Of a stretch of 64,000 nucleotides of DNA, positions 30,937 to 38,971 are shown piece after piece (positions within the stretch are counted from its first letter, which is position 1; every line of letters begins with the position of its first letter). The DNA lies in the NCBI RefSeq assembly GCF_947539375.1, contig NZ_OX443569.1:1054001-1118000 (forward strand), in the 5' to 3' direction. The notes beneath the pieces are model-generated. The model saw only the letters and a list, made by a program, of their open reading frames with translations. It did not search any database and was not told where the DNA came from. The DNA comes from Lactobacillus isalae (GTDB lineage Bacteria; Bacillota; Bacilli; Lactobacillales; Lactobacillaceae). Made by a program: the position numbers and the translations under genes.

Positions 30937-30992
30937 GTATTTTTTACAGTAAAATTATAATTATTTTGTCAACGATTGAGAGGATCGTTGGT

Positions 30993-31313
30993 ATGACAAC
31001 ATTCGAGAGAATAAAAAAATATGCGAAATTAAGAGGATTATCTTTACAAAAAGTCGCATTAGCTGCTGGATTAAGTAAAAATATGATTTATCAGTATAAG
31101 GATGGTACTAATCCAAGTATGAAAACATTAAACAAAATTGCTGATGTTCTTCACGTTGAACCTAATGATTTATTATCAGATACGAACAGTAAGGAAAGTA
31201 CTGTTCAAGCTGATTTAGATGATGATGACACTATTTTTACTTTCCAAGGCAGGCCTATCCCTCCAGAAGACTTAAAGATTATAAGAAGGTTGCTTAAAAA
31301 CGATGATGAATAA
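30993..31313 (+). CDS. CI-like XRE-family repressor
   Basis: 106 residues from ATG 30,993 after AGAGGA; an in-frame TTG at 30,966 has no site. N-terminal HTH (FERIKKYAKLRGLSLQKVALAAGLSKNMIYQYKDGTNPSMKTLNKIADVL) and an acidic C-terminal tail with TIFTFQGRPIPPEDLKIIRRLL. It lacks the LexA-like autocleavage domain, so inactivation probably depends on the adjacent ImmA-type peptidase, whose gene overlaps by 11 bases. Confidence 0.9.
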   Translation: MTTFERIKKYAKLRGLSLQKVALAAGLSKNMIYQYKDGTNPSMKTLNKIADVLHVEPNDLLSDTNSKESTVQADLDDDDTIFTFQGRPIPPEDLKIIRRLLKNDDE

Positions 31314-31707
31314 TTTAACAGTTACTTATTTATTTAATTTTGCGATGGCTCACAATATTCAATTTGAAGCTACTCACTTACTTCATCCTGGCACCCCTTC
31401 TTGTTGCAATACTACTAACCGAAAAATGGTCATTAATCTTAATAATGACGAAGAAGGTTTACCGTTAGAAATAGCTCATGAAATTGGCCATATTTTTAAT
31501 GGAGATAAAGGAAAATTTTATTATTGTGGTGATAGTAGTTCATCCCCTATAGAAGTAAATGCCCATAAAACAGGTATTAAAATTCTTGCCAATTATTATT
31601 TTGAGAATATTCCTAAAGAAGAATGGAATGTAGATAATTTTATGATGTATTATTGCATTCCTCCATCTTATAAAGATTGGGTTGTTAAATATTTAAAATC
31701 GTTGTAG
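31303..31707 (+). CDS. ImmA/IrrE-type metallopeptidase
   Basis: 134 residues. The zinc-peptidase motif AHEIGHIF (His59, Glu60, His63) sits in the usual place, followed by the EVNAHKTGIKILANYYF helix that carries the third ligand region. Family members cleave the phage or ICE repressor encoded next door during the SOS response, releasing the lytic cycle. Overlap with the repressor gene supports this pairing. Confidence 0.9.
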   Translation: MMNNLTVTYLFNFAMAHNIQFEATHLLHPGTPSCCNTTNRKMVINLNNDEEGLPLEIAHEIGHIFNGDKGKFYYCGDSSSSPIEVNAHKTGIKILANYYFENIPKEEWNVDNFMMYYCIPPSYKDWVVKYLKSL

Positions 31708-31718
31708 TAGGTATACAG

Positions 31719-33248
31719 ATGAAAGAAAAAATTAAACATTTTATAGACATAATTCTAGGTAGAAATATCATAGGAAATGATTCTGCTACCTCATATTCAC
31801 ATTCAGAATTAGAAAATAATATTATTAAAATTTCACATCATTCATATAAAATTGACGATGATATTTTTACATTACTGTATTTCACTGATGGCAAGTATAA
31901 AAATATTGATCTTCAAAGAAACGAACCATCTGCTATTTCTATGAAGTGGTCAATTTCAACACATTTACCACAAAAATTAGGATATTATCCATCATTATCT
32001 AATGCTACGCCCGCACAACGAAACGGATATTTAAAGTGGTTATCAGACAATCTCCCTTCAGATGCAGATATAGGATATTTCTTTATTTTATTAAATTGTA
32101 TTGAACGACATATAGTTAATCACCAAAAAGTAGATGAGTGTGTTTCTCTTTTATCACGTTTAATTAATTTAACTGATAATGATTCTTTTAAATATTATGC
32201 TTCCGCCTCAATTGCTTATGTTTATTTTCAACTTGATCAAAAAGATATTATTTCGAATTTAAATTTAGATAAATGTCTTATTGAACTTAAAATTATTATT
32301 CAACAAAAACTATCTACAATAGATTTAATTAAATGTGCACGTCAAGTTGGCTTTACTAATAAGCGATACATTAAGGCATATCCCGATATTTTTAATGATA
32401 AATTAGTTGAAGTTTTAAAAGAGAAATTTGGAGAAAAAACTTTCCCTTGCAATTTTAATAATCCTGATACAATGCCTAAAAAAGAACTACATTTTTCAAA
32501 TATTTCTATTAGAGATAAGGCTCAAAGTATTCTTATACCTGATCCCTTTTCTAATGAACAATTTAAAGAAGATATTAATTCTTGCTTACAACAAGCACAT
32601 AACAAAGTTAAATTGTTACTTAAAACAAAACGTAGTTCACATATAAAAAGTAGTACAGCACAGAGCAGTAGTCCCTATTATTCATATGTTGGAGCTACAT
32701 TAAAAAGCGATTTACCTAGTTATATCACTTCAATAAAAATAAAGGTATTAGGAAAAAAGCGTGTAAATGTAGAAACAGGATATCCAGTTTCTACCGATAA
32801 GCAAATTGTTTCTACTTATGATTCACTTATATTAATTCAGGATAAATCTCAGAGCAATCCAGAATTATTAAAATATATGGATCCAGGCACTTTACAACAA
32901 GATATGTTATTAGACTATATCCTTCCACGATTTGAAAAAGGACTATTATCTTATCGGTTAGGACAATGGGATAAAGCCGAAAAAGAATGGTTAAAATTAA
33001 TATATTTAATGCCTCATGCTATTGATAAATTAGGAATATTATATCGAAAAGAAAAAAGGTATTATGATATTGTCCTAATTACTAGAGAAGCAACTAAGTC
33101 TAAAGTCATGTCATATCTGTACAATAAAACATTTACCGAAAAAGACATAGCTAAAGCAATGACTGAGTATAAGAAACATCAATTACATGATCTTTCTTGT
33201 CTTTCAGAGAATGATTTTAAAAATATAAAAGAAATTAAGGAGAATTAA
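31719..33248 (+). CDS. TerB_N-domain protein in lysogeny module (candidate cargo/defence gene)
   Basis: 509 residues. The segment SISTHLPQKLGYYPSLSNAT through PAQRNGYLKWLSDN and DADIGYFFILLNCIERHI is a close match to the TerB N-terminal domain pattern (proline-tyrosine, PEQR-like, W-L, D-x-GY-x-F, ERR). The middle is helical and Lys-rich; residues about 400-470 resemble TPR-like helices (LSYRLGQWDKAEKEWLKLIYLMP). It is extremely AT-rich, even for this prophage, and sits with a small partner gene between immA and int, where lysogenic-conversion and superinfection-exclusion genes are kept. Function unknown. Confidence 0.75.
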   Translation: MKEKIKHFIDIILGRNIIGNDSATSYSHSELENNIIKISHHSYKIDDDIFTLLYFTDGKYKNIDLQRNEPSAISMKWSISTHLPQKLGYYPSLSNATPAQRNGYLKWLSDNLPSDADIGYFFILLNCIERHIVNHQKVDECVSLLSRLINLTDNDSFKYYASASIAYVYFQLDQKDIISNLNLDKCLIELKIIIQQKLSTIDLIKCARQVGFTNKRYIKAYPDIFNDKLVEVLKEKFGEKTFPCNFNNPDTMPKKELHFSNISIRDKAQSILIPDPFSNEQFKEDINSCLQQAHNKVKLLLKTKRSSHIKSSTAQSSSPYYSYVGATLKSDLPSYITSIKIKVLGKKRVNVETGYPVSTDKQIVSTYDSLILIQDKSQSNPELLKYMDPGTLQQDMLLDYILPRFEKGLLSYRLGQWDKAEKEWLKLIYLMPHAIDKLGILYRKEKRYYDIVLITREATKSKVMSYLYNKTFTEKDIAKAMTEYKKHQLHDLSCLSENDFKNIKEIKEN

Positions 33249-33250
33249 AA

Positions 33251-33577
33251 TTGGGATTATTTAATAAAAAAACTCAAAATAAACAGCCAAAAAAAGATAT
33301 GGAAGTTTTAGCATGGGAAAAAGAAATTAAAAAATATATAAGTGAGAATCACTTACAAGATCTTTACACTGATGAAAATGAAGAGGCAATGAATCAAGTT
33401 GCTATTGCTTCAGCTGCTAAAGGAACAATTCCTCAATTTCAAGACGCTGGTATTAGAACCATTTATGCAGAACAGCTAGTTTTAGAAGCTCAAAATTGGA
33501 TGCAGATTCGTCAAAATGATCGTTTAATTAAGCAAAATGATGAAATAATCAAATTACTTAAAGAAAATAATAAATAA
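33251..33577 (+). CDS. Small helical partner of the TerB_N-domain protein
   Basis: 108 residues starting at TTG 33,251 with AAGGAG eight bases upstream; it begins two bases after the stop of the TerB_N gene. Lys-rich N-terminus (GLFNKKTQNKQPKKD), central helices and a C-terminal coiled coil (QIRQNDRLIKQNDEIIKLLK). No membrane segment. The tight spacing suggests the two proteins work together. Confidence 0.75.
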   Translation: MGLFNKKTQNKQPKKDMEVLAWEKEIKKYISENHLQDLYTDENEEAMNQVAIASAAKGTIPQFQDAGIRTIYAEQLVLEAQNWMQIRQNDRLIKQNDEIIKLLKENNK

Positions 33578-33612
33578 ATTTTGTCCCATATCTTGAAGAC
33601 GATAAAAGCCAG

Positions 33613-33653
33613 ATAAAACAAAAATCCCACCGATGCGCCAACATCAGTGGGAT
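33613..33653 (-). terminator. Terminator-like hairpin, loop CGCCAA, facing left
   Basis: ATCCCAC-C-GATG pairs with CATC-A-GTGGGAT around a CGCCAA loop (stem 33,624-33,653). On the minus strand TTTTTGTTTT follows, so it would stop leftward transcripts, such as read-through from the tmRNA gene, before they enter the lysogeny operon in antisense. Confidence 0.6.
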
Positions 33654-33660
33654 AAGGAAA

Positions 33661-33680
33661 TGAGCTACGCCAATAGCTCA
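33661..33680. other. Second hairpin with the same CGCCAA loop
   Basis: TGAGCTA and TAGCTCA pair perfectly around CGCCAA. The loop sequence is identical to that of the hairpin 31 bases upstream although the stems differ. No T run follows on either side. Confidence 0.5.
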
Positions 33681-33716
33681 AAACATAAATATTTTCGATT
33701 AACAAAGCCATAAACT

Positions 33717-33776
33717 AGGACTCTGCCCTCTTATTGTAGCAGAGTTCCTATTTAGGCTACAATAGGAGGTTTTTTA
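33717..33776 (+). terminator. Attenuator-like terminator overlapping the integrase ribosome binding site
   Basis: A fully paired 14-base stem (33,727-33,740 with 33,756-33,769, one G-U pair) is followed by TTTTTT and then the integrase ATG at 33,779, so it looks like an intrinsic terminator. Its right arm contains AGGAGG, the integrase ribosome binding site. A competing stem (33,717-33,726 with 33,739-33,749, one bulged base) uses part of the left arm and would prevent the terminator from forming. Confidence 0.65.
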
Positions 33777-33778
33777 TT

Positions 33779-34897
33779 ATGCCAAAAAGAGATAAACACA
33801 TAAAACAATATAAATTAAAAAATGGTGATGTTCGTTACATGTTCCATGCTTATTTAGGTAAAGATCCTGTAACCGAGCAACCTATCCAAATCACTAAAAG
33901 AAAATTTGCTACTTATAATGAAGCTAAGGAAGTTTATGATGAACTTATCGCTAAAGGCGTTAAAGGCTACATTAAGCCTAAACAACATACAGTAGATGAA
34001 GTTTATAAGGTATGGTTTGAAGCCTATAAAGAGACTGTTAAACAATCTACAGCTAATAAAACAGCGATTAATTATAAGGTGCATATCAAGCCATGGTTTG
34101 GGAATGATTATATAGATCAAATTGATACTGCCAAATTTCAGTCTTGGGTTAACTCACTTTATAAAAATTTAGTTAAGTACAAAGAAGTCATTAATCGATT
34201 TAGTCAAATTTATGATTATGGGGCTGCATTAAGATACTGTCAAAAAATATATAATCCAGTTAATGCAGTTATTATTCCTCGAAAGACAAAAAGACGTCGT
34301 AGAAATATTCAAAAAAATTTCTATACATTAGATCAATTAAAGCAATTTTTAAAAGTTGCAGAAAAACAAAATTATCGTAGCTATACTTATTTTCTCTTGC
34401 TAGCTACTTCAGGAATTAGAAAATCCGAAGCATTAGCTTTAACTTGGTCCGATATTGACTGGGAAGCCAAAACTGTTTCTATCACAAAAACTTTAGCTTT
34501 AGGAATAGATAATAAATTAATTGTTCAAACACCTAAAAGTTTAACTTCAAATCGGCCAATTCCACTTACTGAACATATGATTAGCGTTCTTAAAGAATAT
34601 CGAAAACAGCAAAAAATTATTTGCCCTATAATTTTTCATGGCATTAGTAATAATTACGTTAATCTTTCAAAACCCGATAGATGGTTACAAGCAATTTATA
34701 ATGCCGATAAATCCCTTAAAAAAATTACCATACACGGTTTTAGACACACCTATGCTACTCTCAATAAGAATCAAGAAAGAACCGACGTGGAAGCAGTTAT
34801 GGGTCATAACAGTATAGAAATGACTGAACATTATACTCATGCCACCCAAGAAGGCATGGAAAATATCAGAAGTTATATGAACTCATTAAATATTTAA
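33779..34897 (+). CDS. int: Tyrosine-family site-specific integrase
   Basis: 372 residues. N-terminal AP2-like arm-binding domain (KRDKHIKQYKLKNGDVRYMF), SAM-like core-binding domain (about 65-165) and catalytic domain with Arg214 (TSGIRKSEALAL), His319-x-x-Arg322 (HGFRHTYATL), His343 (MGHNS) and the nucleophile Tyr352 (EHYTH). It inserts the prophage at the tmRNA gene 86 bases downstream. The ribosome binding site is inside the hairpin described at 33,717-33,776. Confidence 0.96.
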   Translation: MPKRDKHIKQYKLKNGDVRYMFHAYLGKDPVTEQPIQITKRKFATYNEAKEVYDELIAKGVKGYIKPKQHTVDEVYKVWFEAYKETVKQSTANKTAINYKVHIKPWFGNDYIDQIDTAKFQSWVNSLYKNLVKYKEVINRFSQIYDYGAALRYCQKIYNPVNAVIIPRKTKRRRRNIQKNFYTLDQLKQFLKVAEKQNYRSYTYFLLLATSGIRKSEALALTWSDIDWEAKTVSITKTLALGIDNKLIVQTPKSLTSNRPIPLTEHMISVLKEYRKQQKIICPIIFHGISNNYVNLSKPDRWLQAIYNADKSLKKITIHGFRHTYATLNKNQERTDVEAVMGHNSIEMTEHYTHATQEGMENIRSYMNSLNI

Positions 34898-34905
34898 AAA
34901 TCGTT

Positions 34906-34928
34906 TATTGTATCAAAATTGTATCAAA
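34906..34928. repeat. Direct repeat near the attachment site
   Basis: ATTGTATCAAAA occurs twice, 34,906-34,917 and 34,917-34,928, sharing one base, between the integrase stop and the tmRNA 3' end. Its place and 11-base spacing fit paired integrase arm-binding sites of the attachment region; not proven. Confidence 0.5.
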
Positions 34929-34935
34929 AACAAAT

Positions 34936-34971
34936 AAAAACCACTCTAAATGTTGATATAGAGCGGTTTTT
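34936..34971. terminator. Bidirectional terminator between int and ssrA
   Basis: AAAAACC-A-CTCTA pairs with TAGAGCGGTTTTT (one mismatch) around a ten-base loop. T runs exist on both strands, so it can end the integrase transcript and the tmRNA transcript. Confidence 0.8.
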
Positions 34972-34982
34972 ATTCTTATCTA

Positions 34983-35346
34983 TGGAGATGAGGGGAATTG
35001 AACCCCTGTCCAAACGTATTCCGTCGTTAACTTCTACGATCATAGTTATATTACTTAAATTTCGCTTTGATAAAACGCCATATAACAGGGCTAAACTATC
35101 AAAACTAACCTAAGAATCTTATTTCTAACTATTAAGGTAAGTAGTTAAACGTAGCTCGTTAAATGGTAAGACCCGCAGACAGACACGAGCAATCCGTCAT
35201 TGGATCACGCAGGCTGACTAAGCAGCTACTGCGTAAGAATTTTCGTTATTTGCAGTTATAATTTAACTGTGACGTTTTTAACGTAGACGTGACCTACGAA
35301 TCGCAGTCAACGCGAATCTACGCCTGTCGAATCCCAAAACATCCCC
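34983..35346 (-). ncRNA. ssrA: Transfer-messenger RNA; prophage attachment site at its 3' end
   Basis: 364 bases. 5' end GGGGATGTTTTGGGATTCGA and 3' end with the T-arm GGTTCAATTCC and acceptor CATCTCC-A pair to give the tRNA-like domain. The tag reading frame at 35,218-35,253 encodes ANNENSYAVAA followed by TAG. The terminal CCA is not encoded. The molecule, with SmpB (encoded at 63,280), rescues stalled ribosomes and tags their products for degradation. The integrase ends 86 bases from the 3' end, so the acceptor/T-arm portion is the probable att core, restored by the phage on integration. Confidence 0.96.
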
Positions 35347-35356
35347 AGATGCTTCA

Positions 35357-35366
35357 ATGATATCAC
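35357..35366 (-). promoter_or_regulatory. ssrA promoter, extended -10
   Basis: On the minus strand TG-A-TATCAT forms an extended -10 element about ten bases before the mature tmRNA 5' end. A weak -35 region is all that can be seen upstream. Confidence 0.5.
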
Positions 35367-35402
35367 AGTCACTGTTAAAATGCTATAACTTTGCTTTCAA
35401 TG

Positions 35403-36602
35403 CTATTTACCTAATTTAGCCAGACGAACAACATCACGTGCAATCATCAATTCTTCGTTTGTTGGAACAATCATAGCAGTAATTTTGGAGTTTGGAGTAG
35501 TAATAATTCCTTCATGGTTAGCCTTATTAGCATCTTCATCATATTCAAGACCAAGCCAAGTGAGTCCATCCATAATTTGTTTTCTCACACTTGCATCATG
35601 TTCGCCAATTCCAGCAGTAAAGACTAAAACATCTAAACCACCCATTTCAGTCATATATGCACCAATGTAGCGTACAATTCTATTAATAAAAATATCTTTA
35701 GTTAGCTTAGCTTGTTTATCACCATTTTTAATGGCTTTTTCAATGTCTCGCATATCTGGTGAGATTCCTGAAAGACCAAGTAAACCAGATTCAGTGTTCA
35801 ACATCTTAATCACATCATTAAAACTAGTAATATTACCCTTCTTCATAATGAATTGAAGTAAAGATGGATCTACATCACCGCTTCGAGTACTCATGGTAAT
35901 TCCTGCTACAGGACTAAAACCCATTGAAGTGTCAAAAGATTTTCCATCTTTAATTGCAGTAATAGATGCACCGCTACCTAAGTGGCAAAGAACCATCTTT
36001 AAGTCTTCTACTGGCTTCTTTAATAGATCAGCAGTGCGACGTGAAACATAACGTGCAGAAGTACCATGTGCGCCATACTTTCTAGCACGGAATTTTTCGT
36101 AATACTTGTAAGGTACTGAATATAAATATTGAACTGGATCTAAAGATTGATGGAAAGAAGTGTCAAACACAGCAACTTCAGGAACATTAGGCAAGACTTT
36201 CATAAAAGCATAAATACCGTCAGCTTCAGCTGGGTTATGCAACGGAGCGTAATCACTCATGTTGTAGATTTTCCAAAGATTATCTTCGGTAATAACTGTG
36301 CTATCAGTGAATTCTTCACCACCAGCAACAACGCGATGACCCACACCTGCAATATCTTCTAAAGAATCAATAACATTGTATTCCTTAAGCCAACTAAGCA
36401 ATTTTTGAACGGCTTCTTCTTGATTAGCAATATCATTTTGCTCATCATGTTGGCTACCATCAGCTAATGTCATTGTAAAAACAGATCCTGGCAATCCAAC
36501 ACGATCAGCCATACCAGAAGCAATCACTTCTTCATTATCAAGAGAAAATAATTTGTACTTAAATGATGAACTACCTGAATTTACTGCTAAAACTTTTTTC
36601 AT
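35403..36602 (-). CDS. ackA: Acetate kinase
   Basis: 399 residues, full length for the family. The ASKHA-fold motifs are present: VNSGSSSFKYKLF, HRVVAGGEEF, FDTSFHQSL, GAHGTSARYV, CHLGSGASITAI and FTAGIGEHD. It converts acetyl phosphate and ADP to acetate and ATP, the last ATP-yielding step of the phosphoketolase/pyruvate routes; pta lies in this window at 58,721. It follows the YtxK-like methylase gene, an order also known from Bacillus. Confidence 0.98.
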   Translation of the reverse strand: MKKVLAVNSGSSSFKYKLFSLDNEEVIASGMADRVGLPGSVFTMTLADGSQHDEQNDIANQEEAVQKLLSWLKEYNVIDSLEDIAGVGHRVVAGGEEFTDSTVITEDNLWKIYNMSDYAPLHNPAEADGIYAFMKVLPNVPEVAVFDTSFHQSLDPVQYLYSVPYKYYEKFRARKYGAHGTSARYVSRRTADLLKKPVEDLKMVLCHLGSGASITAIKDGKSFDTSMGFSPVAGITMSTRSGDVDPSLLQFIMKKGNITSFNDVIKMLNTESGLLGLSGISPDMRDIEKAIKNGDKQAKLTKDIFINRIVRYIGAYMTEMGGLDVLVFTAGIGEHDASVRKQIMDGLTWLGLEYDEDANKANHEGIITTPNSKITAMIVPTNEELMIARDVVRLAKLGK

Positions 36603-36623
36603 ACTATATACCTCTTATAAAAA

Positions 36624-37625
36624 TTAATCTTCACTCTTATGATACCAGTCATTTAGCTTCATATTAAATGCTACTAAAGATTCAGGCTTCTTTAATGAAT
36701 CTAGTTTAGCTACCAATACCTCACGCTTAATTGCATGCTCTCCGTGATTTTGGAAAACCAAAATTGATTTTTGCTGAATCTGACTTGAAAACATATCATC
36801 TGGCAAGTCAACAATTGCTTGAATATTAACCTTTTTAGCTAACCAGGTCATAAATTCAGTAGATCCCTTACCAGTAAATAACAATCTAGGTACCACTAAA
36901 AATGCAAAACCATCACGTTTAAGATTATTTACAATTTGTTCAATAAACAAAGTATGTGCAAATGAATGACCTTCTTTTGCATGATTTTCAAAACGCTTAG
37001 CATTATTATCAAGTGGATAATAGCCTACTGGCACATCGCTCACTACTACATCAGCTTTTTCAATCATCCATGGATCTAAGGCATCTTGACAGTACAAATC
37101 AATCTTTAAATCTTCAAGATGAGCGCCAATATCGGCTAAGTCTAGCAATGATTCCTCATTATCAATTCCAATTAAATTGTAATTATTCTGTGAGTGATTT
37201 TCTTGGATAAGCTGTCTAATAACTGAATAAAGTAAATTCCCCGTTCCAATAGCTGGATCAACTACAGTTTTCTTACCAGCAGGAACGATTCTTTGCCAAA
37301 TTAGAGCAATTATCGTTGCAATTACTGAAGGCGTTGGCATCAAGTTATAGTCGCTGCCGTCTTGAGAAATTGCTTTTAAAGTTAATAAAGTAAACACTTG
37401 TACCTTTAAGGCACGTGGCAAATTATCATAATCTAATTGACGATATTCTTCAGTCAACTCAGCTACCGTTTCTTTATCTGGAGCACCTGATTCTACCTTG
37501 ATTTTTCCATTTTCTAGATTATCAAAAGTTTCCGTCAATGCAGATGAGAAAGAAACATTGAGCGCTTTTTGTAAATGCTCAACAGCTGTCTGAAATTTTG
37601 GATACAATTCTTCTACTTTTTGCAT
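36624..37625 (-). CDS. ytxK: Class I SAM-dependent methyltransferase, YtxK-like
   Basis: 333 residues. Rossmann-type methylase related to the N6-adenine DNA methylase M subunit: VDPAIGTGNLLYSVI is motif I, LIGIDNEESLLDLA motif II, and SDVPVGYYP replaces the NPPY catalytic motif, as in B. subtilis YtxK. The N-terminal helical domain is about 100 residues. The loss of NPPY makes DNA methylation doubtful; the true substrate is unknown. Lies between comGG and ackA. Confidence 0.88.
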   Translation of the reverse strand: MQKVEELYPKFQTAVEHLQKALNVSFSSALTETFDNLENGKIKVESGAPDKETVAELTEEYRQLDYDNLPRALKVQVFTLLTLKAISQDGSDYNLMPTPSVIATIIALIWQRIVPAGKKTVVDPAIGTGNLLYSVIRQLIQENHSQNNYNLIGIDNEESLLDLADIGAHLEDLKIDLYCQDALDPWMIEKADVVVSDVPVGYYPLDNNAKRFENHAKEGHSFAHTLFIEQIVNNLKRDGFAFLVVPRLLFTGKGSTEFMTWLAKKVNIQAIVDLPDDMFSSQIQQKSILVFQNHGEHAIKREVLVAKLDSLKKPESLVAFNMKLNDWYHKSED

Positions 37626-37695
37626 TTTTCTTCCTTCTTTAATATTCCTTCTAATATTCTATCGGTATCCTCAAATACTAGCAAGCAATCATTAT

Positions 37696-37854
37696 TTACT
37701 TAGAAAAATAATTTATTAAAGTAATATTACTTTCCATATTTTCAGTAAAGCTATGCTGATACATCATTACAAAGGCAATACAAATATTAATAAGCAATAA
37801 GCTACTAATCAGAGCACTTCCCTTAATTCTTTTTATTCTTCTCCGCTTTCTCAT
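37696..37854 (-). CDS. comGG: ComGG-like small pseudopilin, short
   Basis: 52 codons, ATG 37,854 to TAA 37,696, overlapping the comGF 3' end by 32 bases. The product starts with a very basic stretch (RKRRRIKRIKG) and a hydrophobic helix (SALISSLLLINICIAFVMM), the same layout as competence pseudopilins, but no clear prepilin cleavage site precedes it. As seventh gene after comGA it occupies the comGG position. Confidence 0.7.
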   Translation of the reverse strand: MRKRRRIKRIKGSALISSLLLINICIAFVMMYQHSFTENMESNITLINYFSK

Positions 37855-38341
37855 CCTTTACATTCTCTTTCTTTTTTTCTGGCAAATCAGTTTTAAAAAA
37901 CATCTCACTTTGTCTGCCATCTTTTTCAGTTACTAAGATCGTAAATGAATCCTTTGAAGTAGTGCATCGAATTTTTTTAACTTTAAACAGTAATGGCATA
38001 TGTCCGCCTTCATCTGTTCTCATTCTTAGAACATCGTTTGAACTTAGATCAATCACATAAGTATCATAAATTGGCTCATTATTCTTATTCTTTTTGCTTG
38101 ATACTTTTCTAAGCACAATCTTAGTCGTATCTGAACCAGTCGTACTTACTTCAACATGTCCGCTTTCTTTTAAAAAATTATTTACTTGCACATAACTATA
38201 AGCTATTTCATTTATGCCAGTTTTTTGACGATTAATTTTTCTAAGTGTACCCACCAGTCCAAATAAAATTTGTGCACATAAAATCGTAACTGCAATTGCA
38301 AAAACGGCTTCTAATAAAGTAAAGCCTCTTATTCTTTTCAT
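37823..38341 (-). CDS. comGF: Competence pseudopilin ComGF
   Basis: 172 residues. Prepilin leader KRIRGFTLLEAVFAI with cleavage before Phe and Glu at +5, hydrophobic helix to residue 30, then a beta-rich globular part and a very Lys/Glu-rich C-terminus (EKKKENVKDEKAEKNKK). ComGF is needed for the transformation pilus. Position after comGE supports the call. Confidence 0.85.
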   Translation of the reverse strand: MKRIRGFTLLEAVFAIAVTILCAQILFGLVGTLRKINRQKTGINEIAYSYVQVNNFLKESGHVEVSTTGSDTTKIVLRKVSSKKNKNNEPIYDTYVIDLSSNDVLRMRTDEGGHMPLLFKVKKIRCTTSKDSFTILVTEKDGRQSEMFFKTDLPEKKKENVKDEKAEKNKKN

Positions 38342-38346
38342 TATTT

Positions 38347-38565
38347 TTACCTATGGTAGACATGATCATGAACTAATAATGTCTTTTTATCACTATGTCT
38401 AAAAATATATTCAGCATAAGCCTTATCTACACGCTTTTCGACCCGCTTTTCAGTCTGATTATTTTGTTTGATCGTCATCCCTAAAAGCAATACACCTAAA
38501 CAAGCTATCGTAAATCCTAGACATGCTTCCCATAAAATAAATCCTGATACTCTTTTATTCTTCAA
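38347..38565 (-). CDS. comGE: Competence pseudopilin ComGE-like
   Basis: 72 residues. Leader KNKRVSGFILWEACLGFTIA is a prepilin-type N-terminus with Glu at +5, followed by one hydrophobic helix and a short charged domain. Size and operon place match comGE. It overlaps the comGD 3' end by 11 bases. Confidence 0.8.
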   Translation of the reverse strand: MKNKRVSGFILWEACLGFTIACLGVLLLGMTIKQNNQTEKRVEKRVDKAYAEYIFRHSDKKTLLVHDHVYHR

Positions 38566-38971
38566 CCATTCTTCCCCATGTCATTTGTATTTTTATTTTC
38601 TTTTCTTTATTACCATTCTTAACAGTTATTGTTCTTGGTGAAATTGTTCCGCGATTACTTATATAAAAGTTGTCAAAATTATAAACTCTAACATGTCGAT
38701 CTAAATAAACCTTTGTTACCTTATCTGGCTCCATTACCTGAATTGAAGAATTATTATCAAAATACGATAAAAAATAGGATTTTCTCTCTACAGTTGAACG
38801 ATGCAAATATTTGTTAATTGTAGATTTAATTTGACGTGTTGAACTATCTAACACTATCTGTTCCTTAATATTTTTTACATATAACGTAGGCATTAATACA
38901 AGTAGACAAACAACTGCTAAGGTAACTATCGTTTCAATTAAAGTAAAAGCTTTTATCTTTTTAAAAATCAT
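38555..38971 (-). CDS. comGD: Competence pseudopilin ComGD
   Basis: 138 residues. Prepilin signal KKIKAFTLIETIVTLAVV with Glu at +5, hydrophobic helix to about residue 30, and a globular part with STRQIKSTINKYLHRS. Minor pseudopilin of the DNA-uptake pilus. Overlaps comGC by four bases. Confidence 0.9.
   Translation of the reverse strand: MIFKKIKAFTLIETIVTLAVVCLLVLMPTLYVKNIKEQIVLDSSTRQIKSTINKYLHRSTVERKSYFLSYFDNNSSIQVMEPDKVTKVYLDRHVRVYNFDNFYISNRGTISPRTITVKNGNKEKKIKIQMTWGRMVEE

Noticed and set aside
33511-33711. 66-codon minus-strand frame between the TerB_N pair and int
   Set aside because: It runs through both hairpins and into the end of a plus-strand gene; no ribosome binding site.
34919-35113. 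Plus-strand frame across the tmRNA
   Set aside because: It lies over the terminator and the structured 3' part of ssrA.
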